The translations under genes were made by a program, and so were the position numbers. This document shows positions 10,591-21,265 of a DNA stretch of 64,000 nt, piece by piece; within the stretch, counting starts at the first letter, position 1; every line of letters begins with the position of its first letter. Below the pieces are notes generated by a model, which saw only the letters and a list, made by a program, of their open reading frames with translations, was not told where the DNA came from and ran no database searches. This stretch comes from Sphagnum magellanicum (taxonomy: Eukaryota > Streptophyta > Sphagnopsida > Sphagnales > Sphagnaceae), in NCBI GenBank assembly GCA_021904315.1, contig CM038912.1:20161501-20225500 (forward strand), given 5' to 3'.

Positions 10591-11047
10591 AGGTTGCAAT
10601 AGCCTGTGATTGTGGCCTTTATTAGTACCCAACGTATTTATTTAAAAACAATTCCCCAATAACAGGGCAACACTAGCCTCAATGCCTTGATTGTTTTTAT
10701 AAAAAAATTGTGGACTCTGAGAAACTTTTTCAAATTCCCATCTTGCTATTAAGTAGTTTCAATGATATTCCATCAGCCAACAAGGGCACAGTGACTTGAG
10801 AGCCTTTGGGTGAACCCAAGCTAGTCCATTTAAATTATTTCTAAACATTACAAATATCCCATGCTAAGACTAAATCAGGGTGTCTGAGTTCAGATTTAAC
10901 ATTTTTTGGGCTTAAGATGGCCACTAAGAGGCCTCACTCAAAAAGGTCAAGGTACCAACATGGGTGCTGGTTCACCCTGGCCAACTTGCGGCACCTACAC
11001 TGATGACTGGTTGGTCACCTTCAGCTTTCCTTTGAAAGTGTTTTAAA
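10591..11047. other. No recognised content
   Basis: Moderately AT-rich sequence inside the composite insertion. I see no gene, array or inverted repeat I can support. Confidence 0.5.
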
Positions 11048-11110
11048 TGATGCCACGTGGCACTCTGAAAATTTAGATTGCGTTTTGAGCCCTCAGGCCT
11101 ACCTCCACTA
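11048..11110. repeat. 63-bp terminal-type repeat, internal copy
   Basis: Begins TGATGCCACGTGGCACTCTG and ends CAGGCCTACCTCCACTA. It recurs at 13928-13990 at the right edge of the composite insertion, about 92 percent alike by eye. Its last 15 bases are the reverse complement of 1843-1857. Confidence 0.85.
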
Positions 11111-11484
11111 ATAATCTCACTCGAATTTTATGTATAGTAAAGCCAAAGCTGTGGGCTTTATCGGATTGACTCCACCTCCCATGGACACCCTTAGAGCATA
11201 CCCACTGGTGCTGATTATGCAACCCTCCAGAATCTATTGAACTTTTTTGAACTTAGCATCAATTATCAAACCTAGTCATTCCATATATTCTTGCATAAAG
11301 CACTCACACAAATTTTCTATTGGATATGGAGAGCGCCTTACATTTGTGAATATCCCTCCTTTAGAAGAGGAAGGATCTTAAACCTACTATTTAAAAACAC
11401 AAAGGATCTTAGGCCTACTTACATGTGGTAAGGTCCCTACCACTCCTAAACAGTAAGTGAAAGATCCATCCCACTCCTACTTTG

Positions 11485-11660
11485 GTCATTACCTATGTAT
11501 GTTTAGGCTTATGATAATGGTCACCTTGTGCTTTATGGTGGGTAAGGCACACAAAGTTGTGGGGGGATTGGGTGGGGGCATTTTCAAAATAAGGGCTGTA
11601 CCTTGTCATCATAGGCCCTTATTTTGAGTATGCCTGACATTGGGGCTCAACTGTACACGT
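11485..11660. mobile_element. Fold-back MITE-like element, copy A
   Basis: The arms GGGGGCATTTTCAAAATAAG and CCCTTATTTTGAGTATGCC face each other across a short centre. The outer flank TAGGCTTATGATAATGGTCA and GTGCTTTATGGTGGGTAAG resembles the flank of the copies at about 12100 and 14900. Confidence 0.6.
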
Positions 11661-12099
11661 AAGGGGTTTGGGTGTCCAATGCAGGCACCTTTCATGTTTC
11701 TTCCTATGTGGGAACAGACAGCCAGCTTCTGTGCTTCAGTTGTAATGTGAACTGATAGTGGAGAGAACATGCTTGTGATGTCTGTCAACGTTGGGAATGG
11801 CTCTGGAACAAGCCCTAGTAGAGCACTTTACCCCCTGGAGGAATGGCAGCTTGCCCCTTGCAATCTCACTTCATTCGTAGGTGGAAGGGGCCCTATAGGT
11901 AGTACATTAAGTTTGGATACACACAATCTCTTGGTTTTCTCCATGAGAGGGATATGGTTTGTTAACTCTGCTTAGCCTATTCCACATTTTAAAAGTGTTT
12001 TGTGAATTTGCAGAACATTTTTTCATCACACCAAAATCGATTAGGAGTTTTACATCTTCTGGGCTCTTGATAAGGTCTCCAATGAGTTGAAGGTATTCT

Positions 12100-12310
12100 G
12101 TGTAAGGTACAGCCATAGGGTGGGGGGCATTCTCAAAATAAGGGGCCTAGGACAAGGCGATAACCAAGTCCGACCTCACATTTTGAGAATGTTCCCCACC
12201 CATGGGCTTTACCTATCATAAAGCATGAGACGAAATTTATCATGTACCAAGCCTATGTAGATCGCGATATGTATGAATGGTAGAATTCTTATGCCTACAA
12301 TTCCATAGTG
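12100..12310. mobile_element. Fold-back MITE-like element, copy B
   Basis: The clearest copy. The arm GGGTGGGGGGCATTCTCAAA (from about 12118) is inverted against the arm ending at about 12203, TTTTGAGAATGTTCCCCACCC. The outer sequence GCTTTACCTATCATAAAGCA and CATGTACCAAGCCTATG is the reverse complement of the flank at 14900-14940, so this copy is inverted relative to copy C. No ORF, as expected for a MITE. Confidence 0.65.
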
Positions 12311-12925
12311 GGAGAGTTCTTACACTTACAATTTCCCTCCCAATTTCTAGGAGGGAAATTGATGGATTTGAGGTGCCTTCCACATAGACAACATACACTT
12401 GCTTTACACAAGTGTATTGATTATGAATCAAAACCATAATAAAAACTTATATCAGTACCTTGTTGCATTGTTGCCTCATTAATTTTGAGTCATACACATT
12501 AATTGAAATAATGATTAATTCATCAAATCATTATTAAATTACAAAAATTCATCACTTAATAAATTATAAATGTTAATCTTTAAATAATTACATACATAAC
12601 AAACTATTAATATTAAATTACAGACAATTCAAATCGTCCAAAGGGAAAGTGAACAATGAACATCGACTCTTCACACCAAACACAAGTTGAAACAACCACC
12701 CCCACCCAAAGAGAATAAGAGGCTCCTACAATCCATGAGGAAACTTCTCATTGGTTGCATGAAAAAATTATTCTTATAAAATTCGCTGCCACTATTTTTG
12801 GCCTCGACTAATAGCTCTTCATAAGAACACCGTACCTATTGAGTTAAAAATTAAAACACAACCTTGTGAGATTACCCAAACCTCATTTGGGTTCCTATTT
12901 TGGTAAACTCGGTAACCTGAGGGGC
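12311..12925. other. AT-rich stretch without recognised gene
   Basis: Contains the small palindrome TTTCCCTCC...GGAGGGAAA at about 12330-12358. Nothing else supportable. Confidence 0.45.
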
Positions 12926-13680
12926 TTTACTGACACGTCTTTCTAATACTGGCACGATTTTCCCCAGTGTCTTGGCCTGCCTTGCTCGCAAGGCTTTAGG
13001 ATTCTCAACCCCATCTAGCGTGGGCTGGGCCTATCCCCCAGTTGTGGACTTTGGGGACTTGTTGGAATAAACTGTGTTGGTAGGTTATATTGTTTTCATA
13101 GCAAAGGACTTAAACATAATTGCTCTACCTTATGTGGGCCCTTCTTCCTGTAAAGCCCTTGGCATCAGGATTTACTGGCCAGGTCTTTCTAATATTGGTA
13201 AGATTCCCCCCCTTGTCTTTGTGTGCCTTATTTCAAGGCTTTTGTATTCTCACCCTCATATCTACCTTGGGCTCAGGGGGGTATCCCGCAGATGTAGACT
13301 TTTGGGACTTGTTGGCAAAAATTGCCCCCCGTGTCTCTGCCTGCCTTATTTCAAGGCTTTTGGATTCTCACCCTCATATCTACCTTGGCTCCATGGGGCT
13401 ATCCCCCCAGTTGTAGACTTTTGGGACTTGTCGGCCAAAATGTGTATTTTCTTTGCCGTGAGCTTTACCCCAATAGCTCCACCCCGTGCAGGCCTTTATT
13501 CTGAGCCCTTATTCCTGGAAAGCCCATGGCATCAGGCTTAACTTACCAGGTCTTTGCAATATTGGCAAGATTTTCCACCGCTTGCCATGGCCAGCCTTCA
13601 TTTTGGGATTCTCAGCCTTATTTACACTGGGCTTAGTCTGTCCCCACATGTGGACATTTACGACATGTGGGAATGCAACT
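12926..13680. repeat. Degenerate 110-145-bp tandem array
   Basis: Units share CAGGTCTTTCTAATATTGG, CTTATTTCAAGGCTTTTG, GATTCTCACCCTCATATCTA and GTAGACTTTTGGGACTTGT. Copies lie near 12935-13070, 13180-13320, 13321-13440 and 13545-13660. AAAGCCC.TGGCATCAGG links two units at 13153 and 13518. The 155-aa ORF at 13074-13541 only reflects these repeats. Confidence 0.75.
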
Positions 13681-13927
13681 TGTGGGGCTTTTGTTTTTCC
13701 CCCATACAAAGTCATGCATTGCATGATTCTTGGCTGGAAGACTGACATGATGGGGCTGATGTTAGCCTTTCAATAGACAATAATATTAAGGGTTAAAGTC
13801 AGCATCACTCAAGGCCAAAAAAATCCTCATTTTCCATTCAATTTGGCCCAACACCTCTTTTCCATCCACCAAAATCAACTATAGGATATCCTGCCCTATC
13901 ACCATACATTGTAGAACAATAAAAAAT

Positions 13928-13990
13928 TGATGGCACGTGGCGCCCTGAAAATTCAGATTGCGTTTTGAGGCCTCAGGCCTACCTCCACTA
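13928..13990. repeat. 63-bp terminal-type repeat at the right edge of the insertion
   Basis: Direct repeat of 11048-11110, offset exactly 2880 bases. It ends CCTACCTCCACTA, directly where similarity to copy 2 resumes (13991 matching about 33390). Confidence 0.85.
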
Positions 13991-14879
13991 ACAAGGAGAG
14001 ATTAGAACAAGGCACTTAGTTTGACATCTTTTTATTGAATGAAACTGGTGGGCATTGGGTATCTTGGAGTTATACTTTAGTACAATGGCAAGTTCAACAT
14101 TTCAATGTTGAATAATTATTCCATTTTAAAGCTTCAATGGTAAAAATGGGATATCTTAAAATATTTGAATTTTTCCTTGACAACATTTTTTGTTGAAAAT
14201 AATATAATTAGTGTAATCACTACAAGCTGCTACAAAGTGTTTTTTTCAAAAATATCATCAATTTTGTGATGTTGTTCAAGTGACAGTCATTCATAAAAAT
14301 GTCCTTATGTCAGAATAAGCCAAATTGTAAATATATACAAATTGGAACCTTTTGGAAATGTGAATGGATAAAAAAGTTCACACTATAGTCTTACATGTTT
14401 GGAATTGGACCATATAATTTTATGGTCTAATCTTGGACTGCATGCCACACCCACCTCTTTGAAAATAGGTGTGGATTAATCATATGACTTATGTGGAAGA
14501 GCCAACTGTGGACTATTCAACGATGGGTGTAAGCCTTTAGACAACATTTGCAACTTTCTCTCGCTTTGAGCTTCCAAGAAAGTTCACCCATTGCTTTCCT
14601 TGCTTTTGCATCCAAGCTGCCTTTTAGACAACATTTGTGGCTTGTCTGGCTTTGAGCTCCCAAGAAAGTTCACCCCCTTGCTTTTGCATCCAAGTCTTCT
14701 CCAGATGCTCCTTAAAGCACTTGGAGAAAATTTGTATTGTATGTGAAGGGCACCTTATATACATGAATTGCTCTCCTACAAATTGTGAAGGATATTATGC
14801 ATTCTCCTCAAGGGTGGAAGGGAAATTATGCCTACTTATAGATGTCAGCACCCTATCACTCTTGAGGAGGAGGCATAAG

Positions 14880-15060
14880 AACCGTCCCATTCATAAGCCT
14901 CGTGTAGGTTTGGTTCATGATAAATTTTGTATCATGCTTTAAAATATCCCATGGGTGGGGGACGTTCCCAAAATATGGGGCCTGACTCAACTATCGCCTC
15001 ATCCTAGGTCCCTTATTTTGAGAATGCACCCACCGTGGGGCTTTACCCTACACATACCAC
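14880..15060. mobile_element. Fold-back MITE-like element, copy C
   Basis: The arm CCATGGGTGGGGGACGTTCC faces GAGAATGCACCCACCGTGG across a short centre. The orthologous copy in the second duplicate is at about 34200-34375, so this element was in place before the duplication. Confidence 0.6.
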
Positions 15061-15072
15061 TCTCTCGCATGT

Positions 15073-15560
15073 CACCCTCAAAGAACCACTGCCATCCCAC
15101 CATCTGGTTCTTGACATGTTGGTTGTTTGGCTATTTTATGAGGCTAGTGACATAGTGGACATCTTTGGATGCCGTGGGCTGCCGTCTACTCCCTTTGAAA
15201 TTTGAAACCATAATGACAAGGTGGTAGTTGAAACCATACCATGCAAGGACCACTGCCATTTTCCCTTGGCCAACACACCATCTGGTTCTTGACATGTTGG
15301 TTCTTTGGATACTTTATGAGGCTAGTGACATAGTGGACATCTTTGGATGCCGTGGGCTGCTGTCTACTCCCTTTGAAATTTGAAACCATAATGACACGGT
15401 GGTAGTTGAAACCATACCATGCAAGGACCACTGCCATTTTCCCTTGGCCAACACACCATCTGGTTCTTGACATGTTGGTTCTTTGGCTATTTTATGAGGC
15501 TAGTGACATAGTGGATATCTTTGAATGCCCGAGGCTGCTGTCAACTCCCTTTGAAATTCG
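15073..15560. repeat. 178-bp tandem array (three units)
   Basis: ACCACTGCCAT, CATCTGGTTCTTGACATGTT and GAGGCTAGTGACATAGTGGA recur with CATCTGG at 15101, 15279 and 15457, exactly 178 bp apart. Copy 2 also has three units (34416, 34602, 34780). Confidence 0.9.
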
Positions 15561-16477
15561 CAACCATATTGACAATGTGCTTGATTTTCTAGATTGGCTG
15601 GGCCCAAATTATCAACAACCTCCTTTTGCCTACAAATTGACAAAGAAAAAATGATCCTTACCCCATTTTCGTTCAAAATCGATAGAATTTTTTTATCAAC
15701 TGGTTCACCTTGACTTTCAAGCAGTCAAAAGGAAGATCTCAAAATTAATTAATTCTTCTGACAAACCTGTGTGAAAGCTGCCAAGCAGTACATAATTTCT
15801 AAGGCGTCCATAAAGTCTTCATGATCTTCATGGGCACTGCGGGGAGTGGGTATAGAAGGCAGGCAGTGTATAATGAACATGCCAGGTGTTCATTTTCCTC
15901 GAAGGGAACTTGGTGAGAGAATGGGGGTTACATGAACACAATCAATACAGGTCATGACTTTGTGTTATTGTCGATTGGGTCACAAATAATGAAGTCGCAA
16001 AAAAAAAAAAGAGGGGATGAGACCAGGATTTGCATGTAATTTTCTTCTGTTAGTTTGTAAAACATCAAGCATTCCAACCCATTAGGCATGTGCCTTCAAC
16101 AGGCGATTTCTCTGAGGAATTGAACTGAAGAAACTTCACAGCATACTTACCTTTGATGATGACAAAACAATGAGCAGAATTTTGTCTCCTAGTCATTACT
16201 GGAACCTACTACAGAGGTTCAATGCCAGCGCTGGAGGGGTTCTCCCCTCTTCTTTAACAGGTTTTATAATAGTTGTGAGGGCAAATGCAAACTGGGAATA
16301 TCCCCATTTTTGTTCAAAATCGATAGAATCTTATATCAACTGGTTCACCTCAACTTTCAAGCTGCCAAAATGAAAATCTCAAAATTAATTAATTATTCTC
16401 ACAAACCCGTGTGAAGGCAGCCAAGCTACAGTACATAGTTTCTAGGGTATGAATAAAGTCCTCTTCACGTGTAGTGC

Positions 16478-17730
16478 AGGCAGGGTTCTAAGCACTGAAG
16501 TGGTTTAAACAAACTAGACTTTGCCACAGCATTGAATAGCATATGTTTATTATTGGATATAACCATTACAACTTGGAATTTTCAGAATTAAAAAACCAAG
16601 TCCCGAAGTTAAGATTTAAAATTTAGTCAATTATTCGGCAGTCTATTGCCGAAATGGTAAAGGTCCTACAATATTGAATACAGCGTTCATTTTTCCCTAC
16701 AGCTCGATATCATCCATTTCTATACTTTCTTACCTCTGAACTTTGAACCCTCAACATGGGTTGAATATGATTTGCTGGTTGGGAAATGCACCTCTAGAGG
16801 CATAGCTGCAGGTACTGCTTTGATGGGTTGGAATCTTTTGACTTTGTGCACGACTTTAGAACAACACATTCCCTTTACCTCCAAGTCTACTCACCCATCT
16901 TTTCCAGTCCACAAATTCAGGTGCCGTTGCCACAAAATAGTGCAATCTTTCCGGTAACCCGTCACATTATTCAACCCAAGGGGTTTTTATATGCAACTTG
17001 TACAAAAGGTGACCCGACATACCACCTTCAACTTTGCTGTGACCCCACATACCTTCAATTCATTTTCTCTCCGTACAGGACAACATAACACGGCTTCTCT
17101 TTCTGATTCTTGACCCCCATTGCTCCTCTTCCAATACCTATGTATAGATAGGCCGTTTAGATGGTTCATACGTCAATTCATGCATCGTAACCTATCACAT
17201 GCATGAGATGATCAAATATGCCAGGCCATGTTCTGGGCATGGATGAGATCGAATCTTGATCCTTATGTCATGATAGGTTTAAGATGTTGTCTTTCTATAA
17301 CAAAAATGTTATGGAGAAAGGATGTTTGCCATTGTTGGTAAGGAGTTCAACATTTATTAGTGGTGAACTTTGCAAGAGGATGGAAGACCATGATATCGGG
17401 CACCACCTACATCAAGGGTATTGTGTGGAAGGATGGGTGAGTTTAAAACTCTGAAAGGAAGAGATGTGGAAGACAAGGAAAATTTCAGCTTTGATGTTAG
17501 TTTTGTTGCCTTTCTTTCCCACATCAAGGTCATTGTCAGCATCCATGTATGCATTTGTCAACATACAAATTTATATTGGTTTTGAAATTAGCGTCTAGAT
17601 TCATGGCATATAATGTATTTACCCCACATGGGCTTGTTTTCTTGTTCCCTATAAAGCTGGCGTCGCATGAGATGCGGAGCTCAAATTTTATCAAAATAGT
17701 ATGTGTTCAAAGTTAAGTTTTTCCATGACC
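16478..17730. other. Copy-1-specific 1.25-kb segment upstream of the kinase gene
   Basis: Copy 2 passes directly from the sequence matching about 16477 to that matching about 17731. The segment holds no recognised ORF. It includes CCCTATAAAG at 17648-17657, a TATA-like motif about 380 bp before the receptor kinase start. Whether it is an insertion in copy 1 or a deletion in copy 2 cannot be told from the two copies alone. Confidence 0.65.
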
Positions 17731-18032
17731 AAGTGGGTGTAGAGGGCAGGCAATATATAATGAACATGCTAGGTATTCATTTTTCTGCTAGGGAACTTGG
17801 TGAGAGAATGGGGGTTATCTGAACGGAATCAAGACAAGTCATGACGTTGTGTTACTGTTGATTGGGTCACAAATAAGCAAGCAGGTGCTGTAGTTGGGAG
17901 TTGGGAAGTTCAGGTTGATATGTGACAAATTGTCGGACTGAAAGTAGTTGGATCTTGCTTGAGGTGAAGAAAGAACATAGTGGTCTCATGGAAGTAGTAT
18001 TTGGAAAACCATGCGGAAAGATAGGTAGGTAG

Positions 18033-20132
18033 TTGGGTGTGGTGAGATCGTTGCAACAGCAAGCAGAAATGGTTCAAATGAATTTTGTACATGAGGGTGG
18101 AGATTTTCTCAGAAGCACAGTTGTTGCAGGTCGTGGGTTGAGAAGGAGTCTGAATGGGTATGTTGTTCTTTGTTGGCTTCAGTGGTGGGATGGGACACAG
18201 GTCTCGCTTTTGTTTTTGTTGTTGCTTTTAATGTTGCATGGATCTAACGCCCAACAAGCCTACAACAATCTCTATGGCTACACTTGTCCGGCAGCAGAAT
18301 CCCAGGGTTGCAATTCCGTTACTTTGTACAGAACGCAGGGCAGCGGAGAAAACCTTACAACTGTGAGCACACTCTTCAGCACATCTCCAAGCATAATCGC
18401 AGGGATTAGTGGCTTGAACCTCACCACCAGTTCTTTGCCTGTTGGGACGCCTCTTTACATTCCTCTTGCTTGCAATTGTGTGCAAAATAGCTACCAAGGA
18501 AATGTGAGTAGAACCTATGAAGCAATTTTTGTCTCTTTGCAAATCGCCCTTGGCAATACATTCTACCTAATTGCAAATAATACGTATGCGGGTTTGACCA
18601 CTTATCAAGCCATAGCAGCTGCAAATCCCACTTTAGGGCCCAATGATCTCCAGATAGGTAACCAGGTTACTATTCCATTGCGGTGCGCATGCCCTTCAGC
18701 CACACAAAATGGAACCAAAATTCTCCTTTCTTTTGTTCTTTTCCCAAATGAGAATTTCAGCATTGTGAGTTCGTATTTTAATGTCTCTCACACAGATTTA
18801 GGAACAGCAAATGAAATTACTGTTAGCACCCCCCTAGAACCTTTTACCACATTGCTTATTCCTCTTGTCAATCTCCCTCCTCTACCTTCAATCAAATTTA
18901 TTTCTCGAAATCCCCCCAGCACATCTTTTCCTTCAAGTAAGCTAAAAAAGAGAAGACTTGTTCTACTAGTATTGATTCCTATTTTTCTTGTTAGTGTAGG
19001 ATCATCCCTTGGGGTTCTTTTCTTTAAAAAAAAACTTTGGAGACAACTTCACTTGGTAGATGTTTCAAGGAATATGGCTCAGTATAATTTCGATGATCTT
19101 GAAGGTTTATCGAAGGGGCCTCACAAGTTTAGTTACAAGGAACTCAAAATTGCAACCAATAGCTTCAATCCACAACATTTGCTTGGGCATGGAGGGTTTG
19201 GAAGTGTATATAAAGGCACATTACAGGATACAGGTGTTATGATTGCAGTGAAGAAAATTGATCAGAATTCCAAACAAGGAGGACGTGAATTCTTTGCTGA
19301 AGTTTCCATAATTAGTCGCATCAAACATCGAAACTTGGTGCAACTACAAGGATGGTGTTGTGAACGAGGTCAACTCATGATTGTTTATGATTACATGCCC
19401 AACAAAAGCCTTGACAAGATCTTGTTTCATGACCATGAAGGTAAGATAATAGATTTCACTTGGGATTTACGCAAGAATGTTTTGATTGGAGTGGCATCTG
19501 CTCTTGCTTACCTTCATGAAGAGTGGGAACAATGTGTGGTTCACCGAGATGTCAAACCTAGCAATGTGATGCTTGACCAAGATTTCAACCCACGCTTGGG
19601 TGATTTTGGCCTTGCTAGACTCATAACACCAACTAAGAATGCACAAACCACAATGTTAGCAGGAACAATTGGTTACATGGCACCAGAGCTTGCCACCACT
19701 TGTAAGGCCACAACAAATAGTGATGTTTTTAGTTATGGGATTTTGGCATTAGAAGTTGTATCTGGGCGACATTGCTTTGACACAAAGGTTCTTGAAGAAG
19801 AAATGATCCTCCTAGATTGGGTATGGAAGTGTTATGAAAATGAAGAACTCTTTAAGGTTGTGGATGCCAAACTTATGGTTAACATTGAAGAGGAAGGAAG
19901 CATAAGGATGGCCTTACTCCTTGGTCTTCTATGCACACATCCAGATCCAAATGCAAGACCAACAATGGGGTATGTTCGTCAAGTGTTGGCAGGCAATGCT
20001 AATCTTCCTACACTTCCCCTCCACAAACCTGTTGTTTCATATTCTTCAATGAATGTGACTATGTTTCATGATTTGATCAATAGCTTGCAACAAGAAGGTT
20101 GCAATAAATCGTTTGAACTCAATGAATTTTAA
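18033..20132 (+). CDS. LysM-ectodomain receptor-like kinase with lectin-RLK-type kinase (copy 1, intact)
   Basis: A probable plasma-membrane receptor serine/threonine kinase; LysM receptors bind GlcNAc-containing ligands such as chitin oligomers or bacterial signals. The 699-residue intronless ORF has a hydrophobic signal core at about 56-68 with likely cleavage after SNA (73). The ectodomain to about 300 has C85 and C93 and two CxC motifs (147/149, 218/220), as between LysM units, plus many N-glycosylation sites. The membrane span is at about 309-331, followed by a basic stop. Kinase about 378-655: GHGGFG (385-390), K407, E423, HRD 504-506, DFG 524-526, APE 550-552, so all catalytic residues are present and it is an RD kinase. 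Phrases such as WCCERGQLMIVYDYMPN, YLHEEWEQ and RLGDFGLARL are those of L-type lectin RLKs; no legume-lectin domain is present. The start could instead be Met13 or Met16, since the N-region is long. Confidence 0.93.
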   Translation: MGVVRSLQQQAEMVQMNFVHEGGDFLRSTVVAGRGLRRSLNGYVVLCWLQWWDGTQVSLLFLLLLLMLHGSNAQQAYNNLYGYTCPAAESQGCNSVTLYRTQGSGENLTTVSTLFSTSPSIIAGISGLNLTTSSLPVGTPLYIPLACNCVQNSYQGNVSRTYEAIFVSLQIALGNTFYLIANNTYAGLTTYQAIAAANPTLGPNDLQIGNQVTIPLRCACPSATQNGTKILLSFVLFPNENFSIVSSYFNVSHTDLGTANEITVSTPLEPFTTLLIPLVNLPPLPSIKFISRNPPSTSFPSSKLKKRRLVLLVLIPIFLVSVGSSLGVLFFKKKLWRQLHLVDVSRNMAQYNFDDLEGLSKGPHKFSYKELKIATNSFNPQHLLGHGGFGSVYKGTLQDTGVMIAVKKIDQNSKQGGREFFAEVSIISRIKHRNLVQLQGWCCERGQLMIVYDYMPNKSLDKILFHDHEGKIIDFTWDLRKNVLIGVASALAYLHEEWEQCVVHRDVKPSNVMLDQDFNPRLGDFGLARLITPTKNAQTTMLAGTIGYMAPELATTCKATTNSDVFSYGILALEVVSGRHCFDTKVLEEEMILLDWVWKCYENEELFKVVDAKLMVNIEEEGSIRMALLLGLLCTHPDPNARPTMGYVRQVLAGNANLPTLPLHKPVVSYSSMNVTMFHDLINSLQQEGCNKSFELNEF

Positions 20133-21265
20133 AATTAGGAAATGTTCCCATAGTGGATCTCATAACTTAGTTATAAGTTCATTGACATGATTTATTTGTA
20201 ATTATAACATGGTAACTTTGGTTGAATACCAACATAAAACTAGCTTGCAAATTGTTATCCCTTTTAATATGTGGTGTGACAATATCCAATTTTTTAATTG
20301 TTTTGAAATTGGTTTATGTATTGGCATGCCCTTTTCACTTATTTGTATTCATTTTGTGCTCATAAATGGTTTATTGATAAAAGGATCGTTTATTGTTGTT
20401 ATAAAATTTATGTCATTGGATATCCAAACAACATTTGCAAAAAATCATACGGCTATTTACATTTAATATATATGTTGAAAAAAATTACAATATTGGATTG
20501 GTTTGTATAAAATTGTATAGATTTGTCATAAAGACATCAGTCATTGTTATGAAGATAACATTCATCAAGGGTTTTCATATATGGCATTCTCTTCACAATT
20601 TTTGACAATTGTCTTTATCACATAGCTTAGCATATTATTTTGCTATTAACTTGTGTTAATTTGCATCTAATGTGAAAAAGGATATTTCAAAGCTTGCTTA
20701 GGAAGATTATAAAAGCCTTTCTTCCATTCCTGTATTTCTCTTTTGTCAAGTTATAATTGATTTTATAATTTGATCTAGTTTATGTTGAAAAGTCATGGAA
20801 GTTTGTTATAATATTTTATGATTAATCAAATCATGATAAATTTCATTCAAGTTTATTTGCATATTTTGGGAAGGAATTTGATTTTATTTGACGAAACATA
20901 ATAAACATGTGGTTGAAAGAATAATTTTGGTCAAGATCGAAAACATTTCAAGTTTGTTTGAGTTTGAACCTTGGATGCGCATTTTCATTTTTTTATGGTT
21001 TTTGTTGTTTTGAAAGCTTGTGAGAATTTGAACCCCAAACATGGCCTCGAACCAACAAGCTAAGAAAAGTCATTAAGCTCAAGGTCCTAGAAATAGAAAC
21101 TAGGAAAGAAATTTGGTCACGAGTGCATGGGATAATGTTGAATCATAATCATTTGTTGTTGGAATCTATTAGTTTGACTTGCAAGATTTGACTAGCCATG
21201 TTACCAAAACAACAAAGTTGGTCATCATAGAGCTTGTAGTGTGGTTGTTTGCTTGTGTGTCACCA
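20133..21265. repeat. 3' flank of receptor kinase, duplicated segment copy 1
   Basis: Matches 37751-38883 closely, then the two copies diverge. This marks the right border of the duplication. It probably includes the 3' untranslated region: an AATAAA occurs near 20900, but nothing close behind the stop is convincing. The small ORFs here are not supported. Confidence 0.8.

Larger units (their letters stand above)
1819..13990. mobile_element. Composite 12.2-kb repeat insertion specific to copy 1
   Basis: Copy 2 of the duplication runs straight through this point (around 33391), while copy 1 holds about 12.2 kb of repeats. A 15-bp inverted match lies near the two ends: AGTGGAGGTAGGCCT at 1843-1857 and its reverse complement at 13975-13989. 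This suggests a transposon-type outer element, but bases 1819-1842 lie outside the inverted match and no clean target duplication is visible, so the class is open. A complete Mutator-like element is nested inside (1994-9030). Confidence 0.75.
13991..18032. repeat. Duplicated segment copy 1, region upstream of the receptor kinase
   Basis: Matches about 33390-35652 in copy 2, with several indels. Copy 1 carries an 87-bp internal duplication at about 14536-14700, extra sequence at about 15560-15968, and extra sequence at about 16478-17730. All of these are missing or single in copy 2. Bases 15830-15990 are themselves similar to 17725-17885. I see no protein-coding gene. Confidence 0.8.

Noticed and set aside
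13074..13541. 155-aa plus-strand ORF
   Set aside because: Spans the degenerate 110-145-bp tandem array and changes with it; no domain.
1843..13989. Assigning the outer insertion to the CACTA superfamily because of the CACTA/TAGTG letters at its ends
   Set aside because: The motif points the wrong way (the right end reads CCACTA instead of TAGTG) and no 3-bp target duplication is convincing.
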